From Pseudomonadota bacterium (GTDB taxonomy: Bacteria > Pseudomonadota > Gammaproteobacteria > Burkholderiales > Sulfuriferulaceae): a DNA stretch of 64,000 bases. The translations under genes and the position numbers were made by a program. The notes under the pieces were generated by a model. It saw only the letters and a list, made by a program, of their open reading frames with translations, was not told where the DNA came from and searched no databases. The stretch is from assembly GCA_021786845.1 (NCBI GenBank), contig JAJYMO010000049.1, positions 1 through 64,000 on the forward strand, written 5' to 3'. Shown here one piece after another: positions 38,749-51,207 of the stretch (its first letter is position 1; each line of letters opens with the position of its first letter).

Positions 38749-39900
38749 TTAATCAGCCTGTTGACGTAAAAAAGCAGGGATATCCAAATATTCCATGCCC
38801 GACTGTTTTAACGCTTCCAGTTGGGCTTCGCGCCGGTTTCTGCGGAACACGGTCGGCTCACCCTCGTTCATACTGTGCTCACTGTGGGCGCCCGTGTAGT
38901 CATCAGTACCTGTTTTGACAATCATCGGTTTCGCTTGCTGGCGTGCCACTGGACTACCCAACCCTGTGGCCACAATGGTCACACGCAACTCATCGCCAAT
39001 ATTTTCGTCAATGACCGTCCCGGCAATCACGGTTGCCTCTTCAGCAACGAAACCCTTCACCGCGCTCATGACTTCCATGTACTCACGCATTTTGAGACTT
39101 GAAGAAGCTGTCACATTCACCAATACCCCGCGTGCGCCGGCTAAATTAATGTCCTCCAGCAACGGACTGGCCACAGCCTGTTGCGCAGCGATGCGGGCAC
39201 GGTCTACGCCACTGGCCACGGCTGAACCCATCATCGCCATACCCATTTCCGACATCACGGTGCGTACGTCGGCAAAGTCCACATTCACCATGCCGGGGCA
39301 GTTAATCACTTCGGCAATACCCGCCACAGCACCATATAACACATTATTGGCAGCACGGAAGGCATCCAGCATGGACACGTCATCACCCAATACCTGCATT
39401 AATTTTTCGTTGGGAATGACAATCAGCGAATCGACATGACGGGTCAATGCTTCGATACCCGCATTGGCCAGTTTGACGCGCTTACCCTCAAACTGAAACG
39501 GTTTGGTCACCACGGCCACGGTCAAAATGCCCATTTCCTTGGCCACTTCAGCCACCACAGGCGCTGCGCCTGTACCCGTACCGCCACCCATACCCGCCGC
39601 GATAAACAGCATGTCTGCCCCATCGATCAGTTCAGCGATCCGCTCGCGGTCTTCCAAAGCCGCTTCACGGCCCACTTCAGGGTTGGCGCCGGCACCAAGC
39701 CCACGCGTGACAGAGCTGCCCAATTGCAGCTGGATTTTTGTCTTGTTACGCTGCAGTGCCTGTGCATCGGTGTTGATGCTGATAAATTCCACCCCATCAA
39801 CGCCACAATCAATCATGTGGTCGACTGCGTTGCCGCCGCAACCGCCAACACCGATCACCTTGATCACTGCTTCCTGTTTTGTATCCATCATTTCAAACAT
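38749..39900 (-). CDS. ftsZ: Cell division GTPase FtsZ
   Basis: A tubulin homologue that forms the Z-ring. It has 383 residues from ATG 39900 ([29 protein letters not shown]), with GAGGAG upstream. The tubulin signature [16 protein letters not shown] binds GTP. The C-terminal conserved peptide [12 protein letters not shown] recruits FtsA and other partners. It sits 42 bp after ftsA. Confidence 0.98.
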   Translation of the reverse strand: MFEMMDTKQEAVIKVIGVGGCGGNAVDHMIDCGVDGVEFISINTDAQALQRNKTKIQLQLGSSVTRGLGAGANPEVGREAALEDRERIAELIDGADMLFIAAGMGGGTGTGAAPVVAEVAKEMGILTVAVVTKPFQFEGKRVKLANAGIEALTRHVDSLIVIPNEKLMQVLGDDVSMLDAFRAANNVLYGAVAGIAEVINCPGMVNVDFADVRTVMSEMGMAMMGSAVASGVDRARIAAQQAVASPLLEDINLAGARGVLVNVTASSSLKMREYMEVMSAVKGFVAEEATVIAGTVIDENIGDELRVTIVATGLGSPVARQQAKPMIVKTGTDDYTGAHSEHSMNEGEPTVFRRNRREAQLEALKQSGMEYLDIPAFLRQQAD

Positions 39901-39942
39901 GGTCTTCTCCTCGTGATTTGTAAAACTGTCCATTCATTTGGT

Positions 39943-41178
39943 TCAAAAATTTTTGAACCATCCTTTCATACGCTCGAACACCTGCTGTACAGACATCCCT
40001 GATAATTTCCCGCTTTGCCGCTTGTTGGGTCCTTCCATATCCGATAACAACAATCCGACTCCCGTTGCATAACGCGGATTACGCATCATTTCTGATAATC
40101 CGCCTGTGTAATGGGGTACACCTAGCCTCACGGGCATGTGAAGTATTTCTTCACCCAGCTCCACCATCCCTTGCATGCTGGCTGAACCCCCTGTAATCAC
40201 AATGCCGGAACGCATCAACTCTTCAAATCCACTGCGGCGCAATTCTTCCTGTACCATTTCATACAATTCCAGTACCCGGGGTTCGATCACCTCTGCCAAC
40301 AGTTGACGTGACATCTGCCGTGGCCCACGTTCTCCCACACTGGGTATTTCCAGCATGTCGTGTACGCCAGCCATTTGACGTAAAGCACAGCCGTATGCGA
40401 TTTTGATGTCTTCGGCATCTTTAAGCGGGGTACGCAAGGCCAAAGCAATGTCATTGGTGATTTGATCCCCGGCAATGGGAATCACTGCGGTGTGACGAAT
40501 GGCACCTTGCGTAAATACCGCAATGTCCGTGGTGCCGCCGCCGATATCGACCACAGCGACGCCCAAATCTTTTTCGTCTTCCGTGAGCACCGCCATGGCA
40601 GAGGCCAGCGGTTGCAATACCAGTTCGCGCACATCCAAACCGCAGCGGCGCACGCATTTAATGATATTTTGTGCCGCAGAAACTGCGCCCGTGACGATAT
40701 GGACTTTTACCTCCAGCCGTACACCACTCATCCCCAGAGGTTCACGTACATCTTCCTGACCATCAATCAGGTACTCCTGCGGCAAAACATGCAAAATTTG
40801 CTGATCCGTGGGGATATTGACCGCCTTGGCCGTTTCCAGTACTTTGTTAATGTCCAGTTCGGAAACTTCTTTATCACGAATGGGTACCATGCCATGGGAA
40901 TTGAAGCTCCTGATGTGACTGCCCGCGATACCTGTATAGACCTCGGTAATTTTGCAATCGGCCATCAACTCGGCTTCTTCCAGCGCTCTTTGAATCGCGT
41001 TGACAGTGGATTCAATGTTCACCACCACCCCCTTTTTTAAGCCGCGCGAAGGATGCGTACCGATACCCACCACATCCAGACGACCATCATCTGTCCACTG
41101 CCCGACCATCGCAATGACCTTGGAAGTGCCGATATCCAACCCAACGACCAAATTACGGTGATCTCTTTGTTTACTCAT
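39943..41178 (-). CDS. ftsA: Cell division actin-like ATPase FtsA
   Basis: Tethers FtsZ filaments to the inner membrane and recruits later divisome proteins. It has 411 residues. The actin-fold phosphate loops are VVGLDIGTSKVIAMVG and VVDIGGGTTDIAVFTQG, with ITGGSASMQGMVEL near the end. The C-terminal amphipathic helix (VQQVFERMKGWFKNF) anchors it to the membrane. The start overlaps the ftsQ stop as ATGA. Confidence 0.97.
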   Translation of the reverse strand: MSKQRDHRNLVVGLDIGTSKVIAMVGQWTDDGRLDVVGIGTHPSRGLKKGVVVNIESTVNAIQRALEEAELMADCKITEVYTGIAGSHIRSFNSHGMVPIRDKEVSELDINKVLETAKAVNIPTDQQILHVLPQEYLIDGQEDVREPLGMSGVRLEVKVHIVTGAVSAAQNIIKCVRRCGLDVRELVLQPLASAMAVLTEDEKDLGVAVVDIGGGTTDIAVFTQGAIRHTAVIPIAGDQITNDIALALRTPLKDAEDIKIAYGCALRQMAGVHDMLEIPSVGERGPRQMSRQLLAEVIEPRVLELYEMVQEELRRSGFEELMRSGIVITGGSASMQGMVELGEEILHMPVRLGVPHYTGGLSEMMRNPRYATGVGLLLSDMEGPNKRQSGKLSGMSVQQVFERMKGWFKNF

Positions 41179-41894
41179 GACGTTTTTCCCTGTTTGTGCC
41201 CGTCAGTCGTGCTGACAGGCATCAATTGCACTGCAAAACCTTGTGGGTAACGCAGGTCCACACCGGCCAACGGACTCTGCAACTGTGCTTGCATCGCCGG
41301 ATATAAACTTACCCAGCGCGCCAACCTGCTCATGGCTTGATCGTCCCGTCCAAGCGCGATCACGACACCATTGTCCAATTGCGCCGTCCAACTTCCCCGG
41401 TCATTTAAAGTCACCTCAACAGGTTGCCGGCCCAAAGGCATCAGGATGCGTGTCATGTCAGACCAAACTTGCATGACCTGCTCACTGCTGCCAGACGGCC
41501 CATAAAAATGGGGTAAATTAGCGTTAGTGGCCGCCATAAATACCTCCCCTTGTGTATCAACCAAACCCGCCTTATTCCAGTGCGCCAAAGCGTGGTGTTC
41601 CGTTAAGCGAACATCTAGTTCATTCGGCCATTTACGTCGTACATCCACGCTACGCACCCAGGGTAACTTTTCAAATCCATCACGCACCTGTGTCAAACTC
41701 ACATGGAATAAATCGCCATGCACATACTCATGGATGACCCATTGCGTTTGTTGAGGGCTAACATGCTGGGTACCCAGCACACGCACCTGATCTAATTGAA
41801 ACATCGGCAGTCGGGTAACCGCTGCAACCCCAAACCACAGCAATCCGGCCAGCACCAAACCCAATCCAAAAAGGAGGCCGGATTTAATCGACAC
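41175..41894 (-). CDS. ftsQ: Cell division protein FtsQ
   Basis: A bitopic divisome protein linking cytoplasmic and periplasmic division factors. It has 239 residues with one N-terminal membrane helix ([21 protein letters not shown]). A POTRA domain follows ([20 protein letters not shown]), then the beta domain ([31 protein letters not shown]). The start codon is a GTG at 41894 that overlaps the ddl stop by 11 bp. Confidence 0.95.
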   Translation of the reverse strand: MSIKSGLLFGLGLVLAGLLWFGVAAVTRLPMFQLDQVRVLGTQHVSPQQTQWVIHEYVHGDLFHVSLTQVRDGFEKLPWVRSVDVRRKWPNELDVRLTEHHALAHWNKAGLVDTQGEVFMAATNANLPHFYGPSGSSEQVMQVWSDMTRILMPLGRQPVEVTLNDRGSWTAQLDNGVVIALGRDDQAMSRLARWVSLYPAMQAQLQSPLAGVDLRYPQGFAVQLMPVSTTDGHKQGKTS

Positions 41895-42795
41895 AAGCCT
41901 GCTCCAATATTTTTAACAGCAGGTCGTCAAAAGCCAGCCCCGCAGCTTTGGCTGCCATGGGAACCAAACTGTGATCGGTCATGCCGGGGGAGGTATTTGC
42001 CTCCAGGAAATAGGGTTGTCCCTGCGGGTCCAGCATCACATCCAAACGCCCCCAGCCCCGGCAACCCAGCACATCAAAAGCCTGCTGTGCCAAGGCCTGA
42101 ATGCGTTGCTCTTCTGCTGCCGCCAAACCGCAAGGCACACAGTATTCCGTGTCGTCGCGGATGTATTTGGCTTCGTAGTCGTAGTACCCTTTTGCGGGCC
42201 GCAAACGAATCATTGGTAATGTACTGCCGCCCAAAATGGCACAGGTGTATTCGGCATGGTCAATGCACTGCTCCGCCAACACCAGCGCATCGCATGCGGC
42301 TGCCCTGCACCAGGCATCAGGCAAATCAGCCAGTTGCGTCACGCGCGTCATTCCTATGCTTGACCCCTCGCGAGCCGGTTTGACAAACAGAGGCAAACCC
42401 AGCCTTTCCACGACAGCGGCCCAGTGGCTGTTCTCGTCCAGCAATACAAAATCGGGGGTAGGAATTCCTGCCGTTTGCCAAATTAATTTCGTACGCCATT
42501 TGTCCATTGCCAAAGCCGATGCCATCACGCCGCTACCGGTGTAAGGGATGTTTAACCAGTTCAATACCCCCTGTATCGTGCCATCCTCACCAAAACGCCC
42601 ATGCAGCGCGATCATTACCCTGTCAAATTTTGCCGCTTCAAGCGCGACAATATCCTGTTCAGCCGGATCAAACGGATGTGCATCGATACCCATATGCAGC
42701 AAACCAGCCAGCACGCGCGCGCCACTGACCAGTGAAATGGCACGCTCTGCCGATTTTCCACCCATTAATACACCCACTTTGCCGTAAAGTTTCAT
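41884..42795 (-). CDS. ddl: D-alanine--D-alanine ligase
   Basis: An ATP-grasp enzyme that makes the D-Ala-D-Ala dipeptide for peptidoglycan. It has 303 residues. [19 protein letters not shown] opens the protein, and [33 protein letters not shown] is a Ddl signature. [31 protein letters not shown] provides the metal-binding acidic residues. The start overlaps the murB stop (ATGA). Confidence 0.97.
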   Translation of the reverse strand: MKLYGKVGVLMGGKSAERAISLVSGARVLAGLLHMGIDAHPFDPAEQDIVALEAAKFDRVMIALHGRFGEDGTIQGVLNWLNIPYTGSGVMASALAMDKWRTKLIWQTAGIPTPDFVLLDENSHWAAVVERLGLPLFVKPAREGSSIGMTRVTQLADLPDAWCRAAACDALVLAEQCIDHAEYTCAILGGSTLPMIRLRPAKGYYDYEAKYIRDDTEYCVPCGLAAAEEQRIQALAQQAFDVLGCRGWGRLDVMLDPQGQPYFLEANTSPGMTDHSLVPMAAKAAGLAFDDLLLKILEQACVD

Positions 42796-43745
42796 ACGGA
42801 AACCCCTGTTCGTTCGCCAATAATGCGTACTTCATGCACCAAATGTATGCCCGTTTGCTGCGCCACAGTTTCTTTGACTTGCGCCATGAGATCTTCTATT
42901 TCACTGGCCGTTGCCTGCCCAATATTCACAATAAAATTGGCATGTTTCATCGAGACTTGCGCCCCACCCAGCTGCTTGCCTTTCAAGCCACACGCCTCAA
43001 TTAAACGCGCGGCATGATCACCTTCCGGGTTACGAAATACCGATCCGGCGTTGGCTTGCCCCAAAGGTTGACTGGCAATCCGGCTTCGTAACAGCTCAGT
43101 AATTTTGGCGCGCGAAATCCGTCCATCTCCAACAGGCAGCGAAAAATACGCGCCCAGAAACCATTCTTGTTGTTCGCGACATTTCGCTTCGACTTCCCGA
43201 TATCCAATATGAAACTCGCTCTGTTTGCGCATGCGCACCCGCCCAGTTTTATCCACCGTCACCACCTGTGCCGTCACTCGCCAGGTTTCCCCGCCATAAC
43301 ATCCCGCATTCATTGCCAAAGCGCCGCCCACTGTTCCGGGTATGCCCGCCATGAATTCCGCTCCGGTTAAATCATGATTGGCGCAATAACGTGCCACCTT
43401 GGGTAAAGCCACACCAGCTCCGGCATACACACTGCCTTGCCCATCTTTCATCTGTTCCAGACGTAATTCGCGTAGTGCGCCATGCGTCCGAATCACCACA
43501 CCCCTTAAACCACCATCTCGCACCAAAAGATTACTGCCCAGCCCTAACCAGTACACCGACGTTTCCGGTGGCAGCTGCTTAAGGAAAAAAACCAAATCCT
43601 CACTGTCAGCCGGTTCGTACATCATTTCTACCCGTCCGCCCGCCCGCCAGGACACATATTCCGCCATGGACACGTCATGGCGCAGACGCCCTCGCAGCCC
43701 CTGTGTTGATGGGATATTGGGCATCAAGTCAGCTAACGCGTTCAT
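42792..43745 (-). CDS. murB: UDP-N-acetylenolpyruvoylglucosamine reductase MurB
   Basis: An FAD enzyme that reduces the enolpyruvyl group to make UDP-MurNAc. It has 317 residues from ATG 43745 ([10 protein letters not shown]), overlapping the end of murC by 17 bp. The FAD-binding [18 protein letters not shown] block and [12 protein letters not shown] are diagnostic, and [21 protein letters not shown] is the C-terminal catalytic region. Its position between murC and ddl is common in Betaproteobacteria. Confidence 0.96.
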   Translation of the reverse strand: MNALADLMPNIPSTQGLRGRLRHDVSMAEYVSWRAGGRVEMMYEPADSEDLVFFLKQLPPETSVYWLGLGSNLLVRDGGLRGVVIRTHGALRELRLEQMKDGQGSVYAGAGVALPKVARYCANHDLTGAEFMAGIPGTVGGALAMNAGCYGGETWRVTAQVVTVDKTGRVRMRKQSEFHIGYREVEAKCREQQEWFLGAYFSLPVGDGRISRAKITELLRSRIASQPLGQANAGSVFRNPEGDHAARLIEACGLKGKQLGGAQVSMKHANFIVNIGQATASEIEDLMAQVKETVAQQTGIHLVHEVRIIGERTGVSV

Positions 43746-45132
43746 GCGCCATCGCCACAATTTCGGCGGGCACAGCGCCAATAGAGCCAGCGCCCATAAT
43801 CAGTACCACATCGCCATCGCGCGCGTTGGCCAGCAGGGTGGCGGCCAAATTGTCAATGTGTGCGACAAACACCGGCTCAACCTTACCTGCCACCCGCACT
43901 GCGCGAGACAGCGCACGCCCATCTGCTGCCACGACAGGCGCCTCACCCGCCGCATAAACTTCAGCCAGCAGTAACGCATCCACGCTGGACAGCACCGCAA
44001 CAAAATCTTCAAACAAATCCCGGGTACGGGTATAACGGTGGGGCTGAAACCCCAACACCAAACGGCGTCCCGGGTAGGCGGCGCGTGCAGCAGCAATGGT
44101 TGCACCAATTTCCGCCGGATGATGGCCGTAGTCATCAATCAAGTTGAATTGCCCACCATCAGGCAGGCTGATTGCCCCATAGCGCTGAAAACGGCGGCCT
44201 ACACCTGAAAATTCAGCCAGTGCGGCAAGGATGTCGGCGTGCGGCACATTGATTTCCAATGCAATGGCAATGGCTGCCAGGGCATTCAACACATTATGTT
44301 CGCCTGACAAGTTCAACTCGACATCGAAGACATGCACACCCCCACCATTGCTCACGCTGAAACACATGCGCTCACCTTCAGCCCGTACCTGGGTGGCACG
44401 AAGGTCTGCGGGTTGATGAATCGCATAGCTGGTGACAGGTTTACTGATTTTCGGCATGATGGCGCGCACATTGGCGTCGTCCGCACACAAGACAGCGCGT
44501 CCATAAAAAGGGATGTGTTCGACAAACTCGACAAAAGCCTGTTTCAGCCGTTCAAAGTCATGGCCGTAGGTTTCCATGTGGTCAGCATCAATATTGGTCA
44601 CCACGGCCAGGATCGGCATCAGATGTAAAAATGAAGCGTCGGATTCGTCGGCCTCTGCGACCAGATAGTCGCCTTGCCCTAAACGCGCATTGGCGCCAGC
44701 CGCCAGCAAGCGACCGCCGATCACAAAGGTAGGGTCCATGCCTGCGCGGGCCAGAATACTGGCAATCAACGAAGTGGTGGTGGTTTTGCCGTGAGCGCCG
44801 GCAATCGCAATACCTTGCCGCAAACGCATCAATTCTGCCAGCATGATGGCGCGTGGTACTACGGGGATCGAACGTTCGCGCGCCGCAATCACTTCCGGGT
44901 TGTCTGCCTGTACTGCTGTCGAGACCACAATGGCATCGGCTGCGCCGACGTGTACGGCATCGTGGCCCAAAAACACTTGCACGCCCAATTGCGCCAAACG
45001 GCGCGTGTTGGCATTATCTGCCAAATCTGAACCCGTGATGACATACCCCTGGTTGTGCAACACTTCTGCGATACCACTCATGCCCGCACCACCCAGACCA
45101 ACAAAATGGAGTCGTTTAATTTTATGCTTCAT
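43729..45132 (-). CDS. murC: UDP-N-acetylmuramate--L-alanine ligase MurC
   Basis: Adds the first amino acid of the peptidoglycan stem. It has 467 residues from ATG 45132 ([25 protein letters not shown]). The ATP-binding loop is [17 protein letters not shown], and [14 protein letters not shown] is the conserved Mur-ligase C-terminal motif. The start overlaps the murG stop as ATGA, so the tracked earlier ATG is less likely. Confidence 0.97.
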   Translation of the reverse strand: MKHKIKRLHFVGLGGAGMSGIAEVLHNQGYVITGSDLADNANTRRLAQLGVQVFLGHDAVHVGAADAIVVSTAVQADNPEVIAARERSIPVVPRAIMLAELMRLRQGIAIAGAHGKTTTTSLIASILARAGMDPTFVIGGRLLAAGANARLGQGDYLVAEADESDASFLHLMPILAVVTNIDADHMETYGHDFERLKQAFVEFVEHIPFYGRAVLCADDANVRAIMPKISKPVTSYAIHQPADLRATQVRAEGERMCFSVSNGGGVHVFDVELNLSGEHNVLNALAAIAIALEINVPHADILAALAEFSGVGRRFQRYGAISLPDGGQFNLIDDYGHHPAEIGATIAAARAAYPGRRLVLGFQPHRYTRTRDLFEDFVAVLSSVDALLLAEVYAAGEAPVVAADGRALSRAVRVAGKVEPVFVAHIDNLAATLLANARDGDVVLIMGAGSIGAVPAEIVAMAHERVS

Positions 45133-46220
45133 TTTGCGGCCTCCCGGCATTGTTGTGCGACGGCAACCGTTGCATCCGGCTTGGCCACCTGTCGTGCGCG
45201 TTGCGCCATGTGGCGTAATTCGTGACGATCCAAGGCCATGAGGTGATCAGCCAGCATCTTGTCCTCCAATTCCGGCTGGGGAAGCAATTTGGCAGCGCCC
45301 TGCCCCACCAAAAACTGCGCATTCAGCGTTTGATGATCATCCACCGCATGAGGATAGGGCACCAGAAAAGCAGGCACCCCCGCGGCAGCCAGCTCGGCCA
45401 AAGTCAGCGCCCCTGCGCGTGTAATCGCCACATCACACCAGCCATACATGTCCGCCATGTCGGTAATGAAATCACGCACATCCGCGACCACGCCCACTTC
45501 GGCATAAAGCGCACGCAAACCTTCGACGTGCCGGCTCCCCGCTTGATGGATGACTTCAGGCCGCACAGCAACCGGAATACGTGCCAGTGCGCGAGGCACC
45601 ACTGCATTTAATGCGGCTGCGCCCAGACTTCCGCCCACCACCAGCAAGCGCAGGGGGCCTGAGCGACCTGTTTTGTCGATGCTTGCCGCAGCTGAAATTT
45701 CTTTGCGCACCGGATTACCGAGCCACTGTGTGGGCTTGTTCTTGCACAGCAAAGGGGCATCATTGGGGTGCGTAAACGCTGAGGGAAAGCCAGTCAACAC
45801 TTTCTGGGCCAGGCAAGCCAGGACCCGATTGCTTAATCCGGCAACAGCGTTTTGTTCATGGATCACCAAAGGAATACGCAACAGGGCAGAAACCAGCCCG
45901 CCGGGAAAACTGGGGTAGCCCCCCATTCCTAACACCACATCGGGCTTGAAATGCCGGATTGCACGCAACGCTTGAACCGTCGCACGTACCAATATCCCGG
46001 CGAACACCACTTTACGCAACACCCCTTTTCCACGCAAACCACCGATGCTTAAACGCACCATGTCATAGCCGAAAGGCGGCACAATGCGGGTTTCCATGCC
46101 ATGATGCCCGCCCAGCCACACCACCTTCCAACCTTGTTGCGCCATCTCGCCCGCCACAGCCAACCCTGGGTAAATGTGCCCGCCGGTTCCTCCTGCCATC
46201 ACCATCACAGTACGTGCCAT
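45129..46220 (-). CDS. murG: Lipid II synthase MurG
   Basis: A membrane-associated glycosyltransferase that adds GlcNAc to lipid I. It has 363 residues of the GT-B fold. The N-terminal [18 protein letters not shown] loop binds the lipid phosphate. The [34 protein letters not shown] block binds UDP-GlcNAc. It lies between ftsW and murC. Confidence 0.97.
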   Translation of the reverse strand: MARTVMVMAGGTGGHIYPGLAVAGEMAQQGWKVVWLGGHHGMETRIVPPFGYDMVRLSIGGLRGKGVLRKVVFAGILVRATVQALRAIRHFKPDVVLGMGGYPSFPGGLVSALLRIPLVIHEQNAVAGLSNRVLACLAQKVLTGFPSAFTHPNDAPLLCKNKPTQWLGNPVRKEISAAASIDKTGRSGPLRLLVVGGSLGAAALNAVVPRALARIPVAVRPEVIHQAGSRHVEGLRALYAEVGVVADVRDFITDMADMYGWCDVAITRAGALTLAELAAAGVPAFLVPYPHAVDDHQTLNAQFLVGQGAAKLLPQPELEDKMLADHLMALDRHELRHMAQRARQVAKPDATVAVAQQCREAAK

Positions 46221-46222
46221 CG

Positions 46223-47386
46223 CTATGCCCTTTTCCTGCCGAGTTTGAGGGCACGCGTTTCATAATCCACACGCAACAATATTCCCATCGCCACGCAATT
46301 GGTGACAATTCCACTGCCGCCAAATGACAACAGCGGCAGAGTTAACCCCTTGGTGGGCAATAAACCGACATTCACCCCGATGTTAATGCCTGCTTGGGCA
46401 CCTATCCATACCCCTATGCCCATCGCGGTTAATGCGCTGAAATGACGTTCCAGCACAGCAGCTTCACGGCCAATCTGAAAAGCGCGGATGATCAACCAGG
46501 CAAATAATCCAATGACGACTGCCACCCCAACAAAGCCCAACTCTTCCGCAATGACGGCAAGCAGAAAATCGGTATGGGCTTCAGGTAAATAAAATAATTT
46601 TTCTATGCTGCCGCCCAGTCCCAGCCCCCACACTCGCCCGCGACCAAAAGCAATTAATGCATGCGACAACTGATAACCTTTACCGAAAGGATCCGCCCAG
46701 GGGTCCATAAAGCCCACAATACGTTGTAAACGATAAGGCGAACTCCAGATCAGGCCGACAAAACCAATAACGGACATCACCAACAACCCGATAAAAATAC
46801 GCAGATTTAATCCGCCCAAAAAGAGTGTCGTCATGGCAATCGCAATAATGACCACAAAAGCGCCGAAATCAGGTTCGCGTAACAACAAAAACCCGGTGAA
46901 AAGGATGGCCACTAACATCGGTAAAAAACCCTGTTTGAGGTTGTGCATCAAAGCGGCCTTGCGCACAGCGTAATCAGCCGCATAGAGCGCCGTAAACAGT
47001 TTCATTAATTCAGAAGGTTGCAAATTAAATACCAGCAATGGCAACCAGCGTTGGCTGCCATTCACATTTCGTCCTATTTTCGGCACCAGCACCAGCGTGA
47101 GCAAGACCAGGCCCGCCACAAATAGCCAGGGGGCAAGCCGTTGCCATTGCAGCATGGTCACCATTCGAAAAGCCATAAAACCGGCCATCAAACCTGCGGC
47201 GACATAGCCCGCTTGCCGAATCAGGAAAAAATTGGCGTGATAGCCCGTTGCCTTACTGGCCTCTGCGGTATCAATGGAGGCGGAATACACCATCACCAGA
47301 CCAAAGGACAGCATGGTAATCACCAACCAAATCAACACATTGTCATAATGCGTTTCGTGATGTTTTAAATTGTTTGCCATGCTCAT
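46223..47386 (-). CDS. ftsW: SEDS-family peptidoglycan polymerase FtsW
   Basis: A septal peptidoglycan glycosyltransferase acting with FtsI. It has about 387 residues, mostly membrane helices (around ten). Motifs [33 protein letters not shown] and [17 protein letters not shown] are the SEDS signatures. I use ATG 47386, which overlaps the murD stop as TGATG; the tracked first codon is a GTG at 47389. Confidence 0.96.
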   Translation of the reverse strand: MSMANNLKHHETHYDNVLIWLVITMLSFGLVMVYSASIDTAEASKATGYHANFFLIRQAGYVAAGLMAGFMAFRMVTMLQWQRLAPWLFVAGLVLLTLVLVPKIGRNVNGSQRWLPLLVFNLQPSELMKLFTALYAADYAVRKAALMHNLKQGFLPMLVAILFTGFLLLREPDFGAFVVIIAIAMTTLFLGGLNLRIFIGLLVMSVIGFVGLIWSSPYRLQRIVGFMDPWADPFGKGYQLSHALIAFGRGRVWGLGLGGSIEKLFYLPEAHTDFLLAVIAEELGFVGVAVVIGLFAWLIIRAFQIGREAAVLERHFSALTAMGIGVWIGAQAGINIGVNVGLLPTKGLTLPLLSFGGSGIVTNCVAMGILLRVDYETRALKLGRKRA

Positions 47387-48747
47387 CACACATGCTCCTG
47401 TGCGAGATGTTTGACAGCGGCAATAAATACTTGTGCACGGTGCGCATAATTGTCGAACATGTCAAAACTGGCGCAGGCGGGTGACAGCAGCACGGCATCA
47501 CCCGGTTTGGCTTGTGCATAGGCCAAAGCCACTGCGTCTTCCATATTTTCAGCGCGTAATATGGGTACGCCAGTACTGGCCAGTGCTTGCGCAATCAATC
47601 CGCCATCCCGCCCAATTTGCACCAGGCCCGTGCAGGTGTTCATGGCTTCAGCCAGCGGTGAAAAATCCTGCCCCTTGCCTTCGCCGCCCGCGATGAGCAC
47701 CAAAGGTCTGTTCATTCCTTTTAAAGCAGCGACGGTCGCGCCCACATTGGTGCCTTTAGAATCGTCATAAAAATCGACATCCGCAACATTTGCTACCCAT
47801 TCCACACGGTGGGCCAAGCCACCAAATTCGCGCAAGGCTTGCGCCAAAGGGGCATCCGGCAGACCTATGGCATGGCACAGCGCCCAGGCAGCCAGTGCGT
47901 TGGCCACATTGTGTTGGCCTGCCACGCGCAAATCTGCTGCGGGCATTAAGTGCTGGCTACCACGGCATAAATAACCTTCCTGCAAACCAAATTCATCTTC
48001 ATTTTTGGCTGGTGATAAACCGAAACTCATCTGACGGTGATCTGAATGAGCCCACTGAACGCTGAACGCATCATCGCGGTTAATGACCTGCACCCCGGCC
48101 CCCGCATAAATACGCGCCTTGGCTGCCGCATAAGCATGCATTCCGGGGTAACGATCCAAATGATCCTCACTGACATTCAGCACCGTTGCTGCTGCGCTGT
48201 GCAGGCTGTACACCGATTCCAGCTGAAAGCTGGATAATTCCAGCACGAACACGTCTGTTTGGGGATCCTTGTCCAGCGCTTCCAAAACGGGAATACCGAT
48301 ATTGCCGGCCATCTGGGTGCGCAAACCTGCCGCTTCGCACATACTGGCCACCATGGTGGTGACTGTACTCTTGCCATTTGACCCGCTGATGGCAATCACC
48401 CGTGCCGTACTGGGCAAAGCCCGTGCAAACACTTCCACATCGCTCCACACCGGCTTACCCGTTGCGATGGCTGTCTGAATCAGGGGGTGAGAAAGGGGGA
48501 CACCGGGGCTGACCACAATGTATTGTGCCCAAGCCAGGTCTTCGACTTGCCATGCACCCAAATGGACGACAACTTCCGGACACTGTTCGCGCAAGGCAGG
48601 CAAAGCCGAAGGCGTTGCAGACTGGTCTGCAACGCACACTTCTGCGCCGCGCCGAACCAACCAGCGCGCAGCAGCCAACCCGCTCGCACCCAGGCCAAGT
48701 ATCAGTACCTGCTTTGCATTCCAGTTCATTGCTTGTCCGGTATCCAT
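47386..48747 (-). CDS. murD: UDP-N-acetylmuramoylalanine--D-glutamate ligase MurD
   Basis: Adds D-glutamate to UDP-MurNAc-Ala. It has 453 residues. The N-terminal Rossmann motif is [16 protein letters not shown], the ATP loop [17 protein letters not shown], and the C-terminal [16 protein letters not shown] block is Mur-ligase specific. The start at 48747 lies 4 bp after the mraY stop; ATG 48729 (MNWNAKQVL) is possible. Confidence 0.96.
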   Translation of the reverse strand: MDTGQAMNWNAKQVLILGLGASGLAAARWLVRRGAEVCVADQSATPSALPALREQCPEVVVHLGAWQVEDLAWAQYIVVSPGVPLSHPLIQTAIATGKPVWSDVEVFARALPSTARVIAISGSNGKSTVTTMVASMCEAAGLRTQMAGNIGIPVLEALDKDPQTDVFVLELSSFQLESVYSLHSAAATVLNVSEDHLDRYPGMHAYAAAKARIYAGAGVQVINRDDAFSVQWAHSDHRQMSFGLSPAKNEDEFGLQEGYLCRGSQHLMPAADLRVAGQHNVANALAAWALCHAIGLPDAPLAQALREFGGLAHRVEWVANVADVDFYDDSKGTNVGATVAALKGMNRPLVLIAGGEGKGQDFSPLAEAMNTCTGLVQIGRDGGLIAQALASTGVPILRAENMEDAVALAYAQAKPGDAVLLSPACASFDMFDNYAHRAQVFIAAVKHLAQEHV

Positions 48748-48751
48748 ATCG

Positions 48752-49837
48752 TCATCTCAGTTTCAGGGTGGATAAACCAATCAGCACCAGCATCATGGTA
48801 ATAATCCAGAATCGAACCACCACCTGAGTTTCTTTCCAGCCTTTTAATTCAAAATGATGATGCAGGGGTGCCATACGAAACACCCGCTTTCCCGTTAATT
48901 TGAATGAGGCCACCTGTATCACCACGGACAGGGTTTCAATGACAAACACCCCTCCCATAATGAACAGCACAATTTCCTGGCGCACAATCACCGCCACCAC
49001 GCCCAAAGCGGCGCCCAGTGCCAATGCGCCCACGTCGCCCATAAATACCTCGGCAGGGTAAGCGTTAAACCACAGGAAAGCCAACCCTGAACCGGAAACT
49101 GCCGCACAAAAGACCCCCAATTCACCTGCGCCGGGGATATGAGGTTCTCCCAAATAATGGGAAAACACGGCATTCCCGGCCACGTAGGCGAACACGGCCA
49201 GCGATGAGGCCACCATCACGGTTGGAAGGATAGCCAAGCCATCAAGGCCATCGGTTAAATTCACGGCATTGCTGGAACCGACAATGACAAAATAGGTCAA
49301 TGTGACAAAACCGACTGTTCCCAACGGGATGGCAATGTGCTTGAAAAACGGTACAATCAGCTCGGTTTGTGCTGGCAATTGAGTTGAATAGGCGATATAT
49401 AATGCGGCGCCGAGCCCCAATGCCGATTGCCAAAAAAATTTGCTGCGCGCTGAAAGGCCTTTGGGGTTGCGGTGGACTACCTTGCGGTAATCGTCCACCC
49501 ATCCGATGACACCAAATCCCAGCGTGGTCAACAGCACCACCCAGACATAGTGATTGGACAGATCGCTCCACAACAGCGTGGAGATCGTAATCGAGACCAA
49601 AATGAGGGCACCACCCATAGTTGGGGTACCTGCCTTGATTAAGTGTGTTTGTGGGCCATCATTGCGCACCGATTGACCAATTTTCATTGCCGTCAGGTAA
49701 CGAATAACGCCGGGGCCAACCAGAAAAGAAATTCCCAGGGAAGTCAAAGAGGCCAACACCGCACGCAGGGTAATGTAATTAAAGACATTGAATGCGCGGA
49801 CTTGGCCTGACAAGGATTGAAACAACCAGAGCAACAT
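48752..49837 (-). CDS. mraY: Phospho-N-acetylmuramoyl-pentapeptide transferase MraY
   Basis: An integral membrane enzyme that makes lipid I from UDP-MurNAc-pentapeptide and undecaprenyl phosphate. It has 361 residues and ten predicted helices. The catalytic Asp motifs are GWVDDYRK and [10 protein letters not shown], and [15 protein letters not shown] is the diagnostic histidine loop. The start overlaps the murF stop by one base (TGATG). Confidence 0.98.
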   Translation of the reverse strand: MLLWLFQSLSGQVRAFNVFNYITLRAVLASLTSLGISFLVGPGVIRYLTAMKIGQSVRNDGPQTHLIKAGTPTMGGALILVSITISTLLWSDLSNHYVWVVLLTTLGFGVIGWVDDYRKVVHRNPKGLSARSKFFWQSALGLGAALYIAYSTQLPAQTELIVPFFKHIAIPLGTVGFVTLTYFVIVGSSNAVNLTDGLDGLAILPTVMVASSLAVFAYVAGNAVFSHYLGEPHIPGAGELGVFCAAVSGSGLAFLWFNAYPAEVFMGDVGALALGAALGVVAVIVRQEIVLFIMGGVFVIETLSVVIQVASFKLTGKRVFRMAPLHHHFELKGWKETQVVVRFWIITMMLVLIGLSTLKLR

Positions 49838-51207
49838 CAGATCACCTCCTCTAGCTGTTCGACCACGCGTTCCATATGCATGAAACGGGAACCCTTTACC
49901 AACAGCGTCACGTTGTCGCCGAGGTGTGCTGACAAAGCTTGTACCAGCGCATCCGCATCATTGAAATGTTGGGCAGACGCACCAAATTGCGTGACGGCCG
50001 CCTGGCTGGCCTCGCCCAGCGCGTACAAACTGTCCACATGACAGGCTTTGGCATAGCGGCCTATGTCGGCGTGCGCCGTGACACCGGCCTCACCTAATTC
50101 ACCCATATCGCCCATCACCAATATTCGTATGCCCGGTGATGACGCCAGCACATCAATCGCGGCACGCATGGATTCCGGATTGGCATTGTAGGTGTCATCG
50201 AACAGGCGCGTACCCTGTTTTCCCGTTTTGAACTGCAAGCGCCCTTTGGGTGCGTGAAACCCTTCTAATCCTGTGCGCATGGCGTGTATTGAGATACCAA
50301 GCACTTGTGCTGCGGCCAGTGCTGCCAGCGCATTCATCACATTGTGCCGCCCAGGAACCGGCAAACAAATCGCTAACTCCGTATCGAACAGGCGAATTTT
50401 TATGTCACTGCGGTCTTCATGCAGAAGACAAGCCACGGCGTGAACCTGTGCTGTTTTACCTGAATCTTCGCGTATTGAAAAAGCCACAACCTGACGCTGG
50501 CCGGCAAAATCCCGCCACAGTTGGGTGTAACGATCATCTGCATTGAGCACGACGATGGCTTGTGCTGGCGCGCCGAGGATAATTTCCCCTTTCGCTCTGG
50601 CCACAGCTTCTGGCGAACCCAATATGCCGATGTGTGCGCTGCCCGCATTGTTAATCAGCACGACTTCTGGTTGCGCCAAACCCACCAAATAGGCCAATTC
50701 ACCAGCATGATTCATACCCATTTCAATCACGCCAAATTGGTGGTGCGGGCATAATCCCAATAAAGTTAATGGCATACCGATGTCATTATTGAAATTTCCT
50801 TGCGTGGCCCATACCTGATTTTCACCGACGGCCGCACTTAATATAGCGGACAGCATGTCTTTCACGGTGGTTTTTCCGCTGCTGCCCGTGATCGCGATCA
50901 GTCGTGCGGGCATCCGTTTACGCCAATACGCAGCTAACTGACCGAGGGCCAAACGGGTATCTTCTACCACCACCGCAGGACCGGTGACCGGCGCACTGCG
51001 CGCATCCACCATCACAGCTGCCGCGCCGGCATCCAATGCAGCCTGCGAAAACTGGTGTCCATCGAACCTGTCGCCGCGCAATGCGACATACAGATCACCC
51101 GTTTGAAGTGTTCGACTGTCTGTGCAGACCCGATGACATCCAGTTTCGGCACCGCGCAGTACACCGCCCGTAGCTTCTGCAATTTGGCTGGTGGTTAATC
51201 TGTTCAT
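49837..51207 (-). CDS. murF: UDP-N-acetylmuramoyl-tripeptide--D-alanyl-D-alanine ligase MurF
   Basis: Completes the pentapeptide by adding D-Ala-D-Ala. It has 456 residues from ATG 51207 ([19 protein letters not shown]), overlapping the murE stop as ATGA. The ATP loop is [32 protein letters not shown] is a MurF-specific motif, and [16 protein letters not shown] marks the C-terminal catalytic region. Confidence 0.97.
   Translation of the reverse strand: MNRLTTSQIAEATGGVLRGAETGCHRVCTDSRTLQTGDLYVALRGDRFDGHQFSQAALDAGAAAVMVDARSAPVTGPAVVVEDTRLALGQLAAYWRKRMPARLIAITGSSGKTTVKDMLSAILSAAVGENQVWATQGNFNNDIGMPLTLLGLCPHHQFGVIEMGMNHAGELAYLVGLAQPEVVLINNAGSAHIGILGSPEAVARAKGEIILGAPAQAIVVLNADDRYTQLWRDFAGQRQVVAFSIREDSGKTAQVHAVACLLHEDRSDIKIRLFDTELAICLPVPGRHNVMNALAALAAAQVLGISIHAMRTGLEGFHAPKGRLQFKTGKQGTRLFDDTYNANPESMRAAIDVLASSPGIRILVMGDMGELGEAGVTAHADIGRYAKACHVDSLYALGEASQAAVTQFGASAQHFNDADALVQALSAHLGDNVTLLVKGSRFMHMERVVEQLEEVI

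Noticed and set aside
40462-41040. 192-codon plus-strand ORF in ftsA and similar ones at 41796-42383 and 39436-40002
   Set aside because: Antisense shadows of ftsA, ddl and ftsZ with no independent coding signal.
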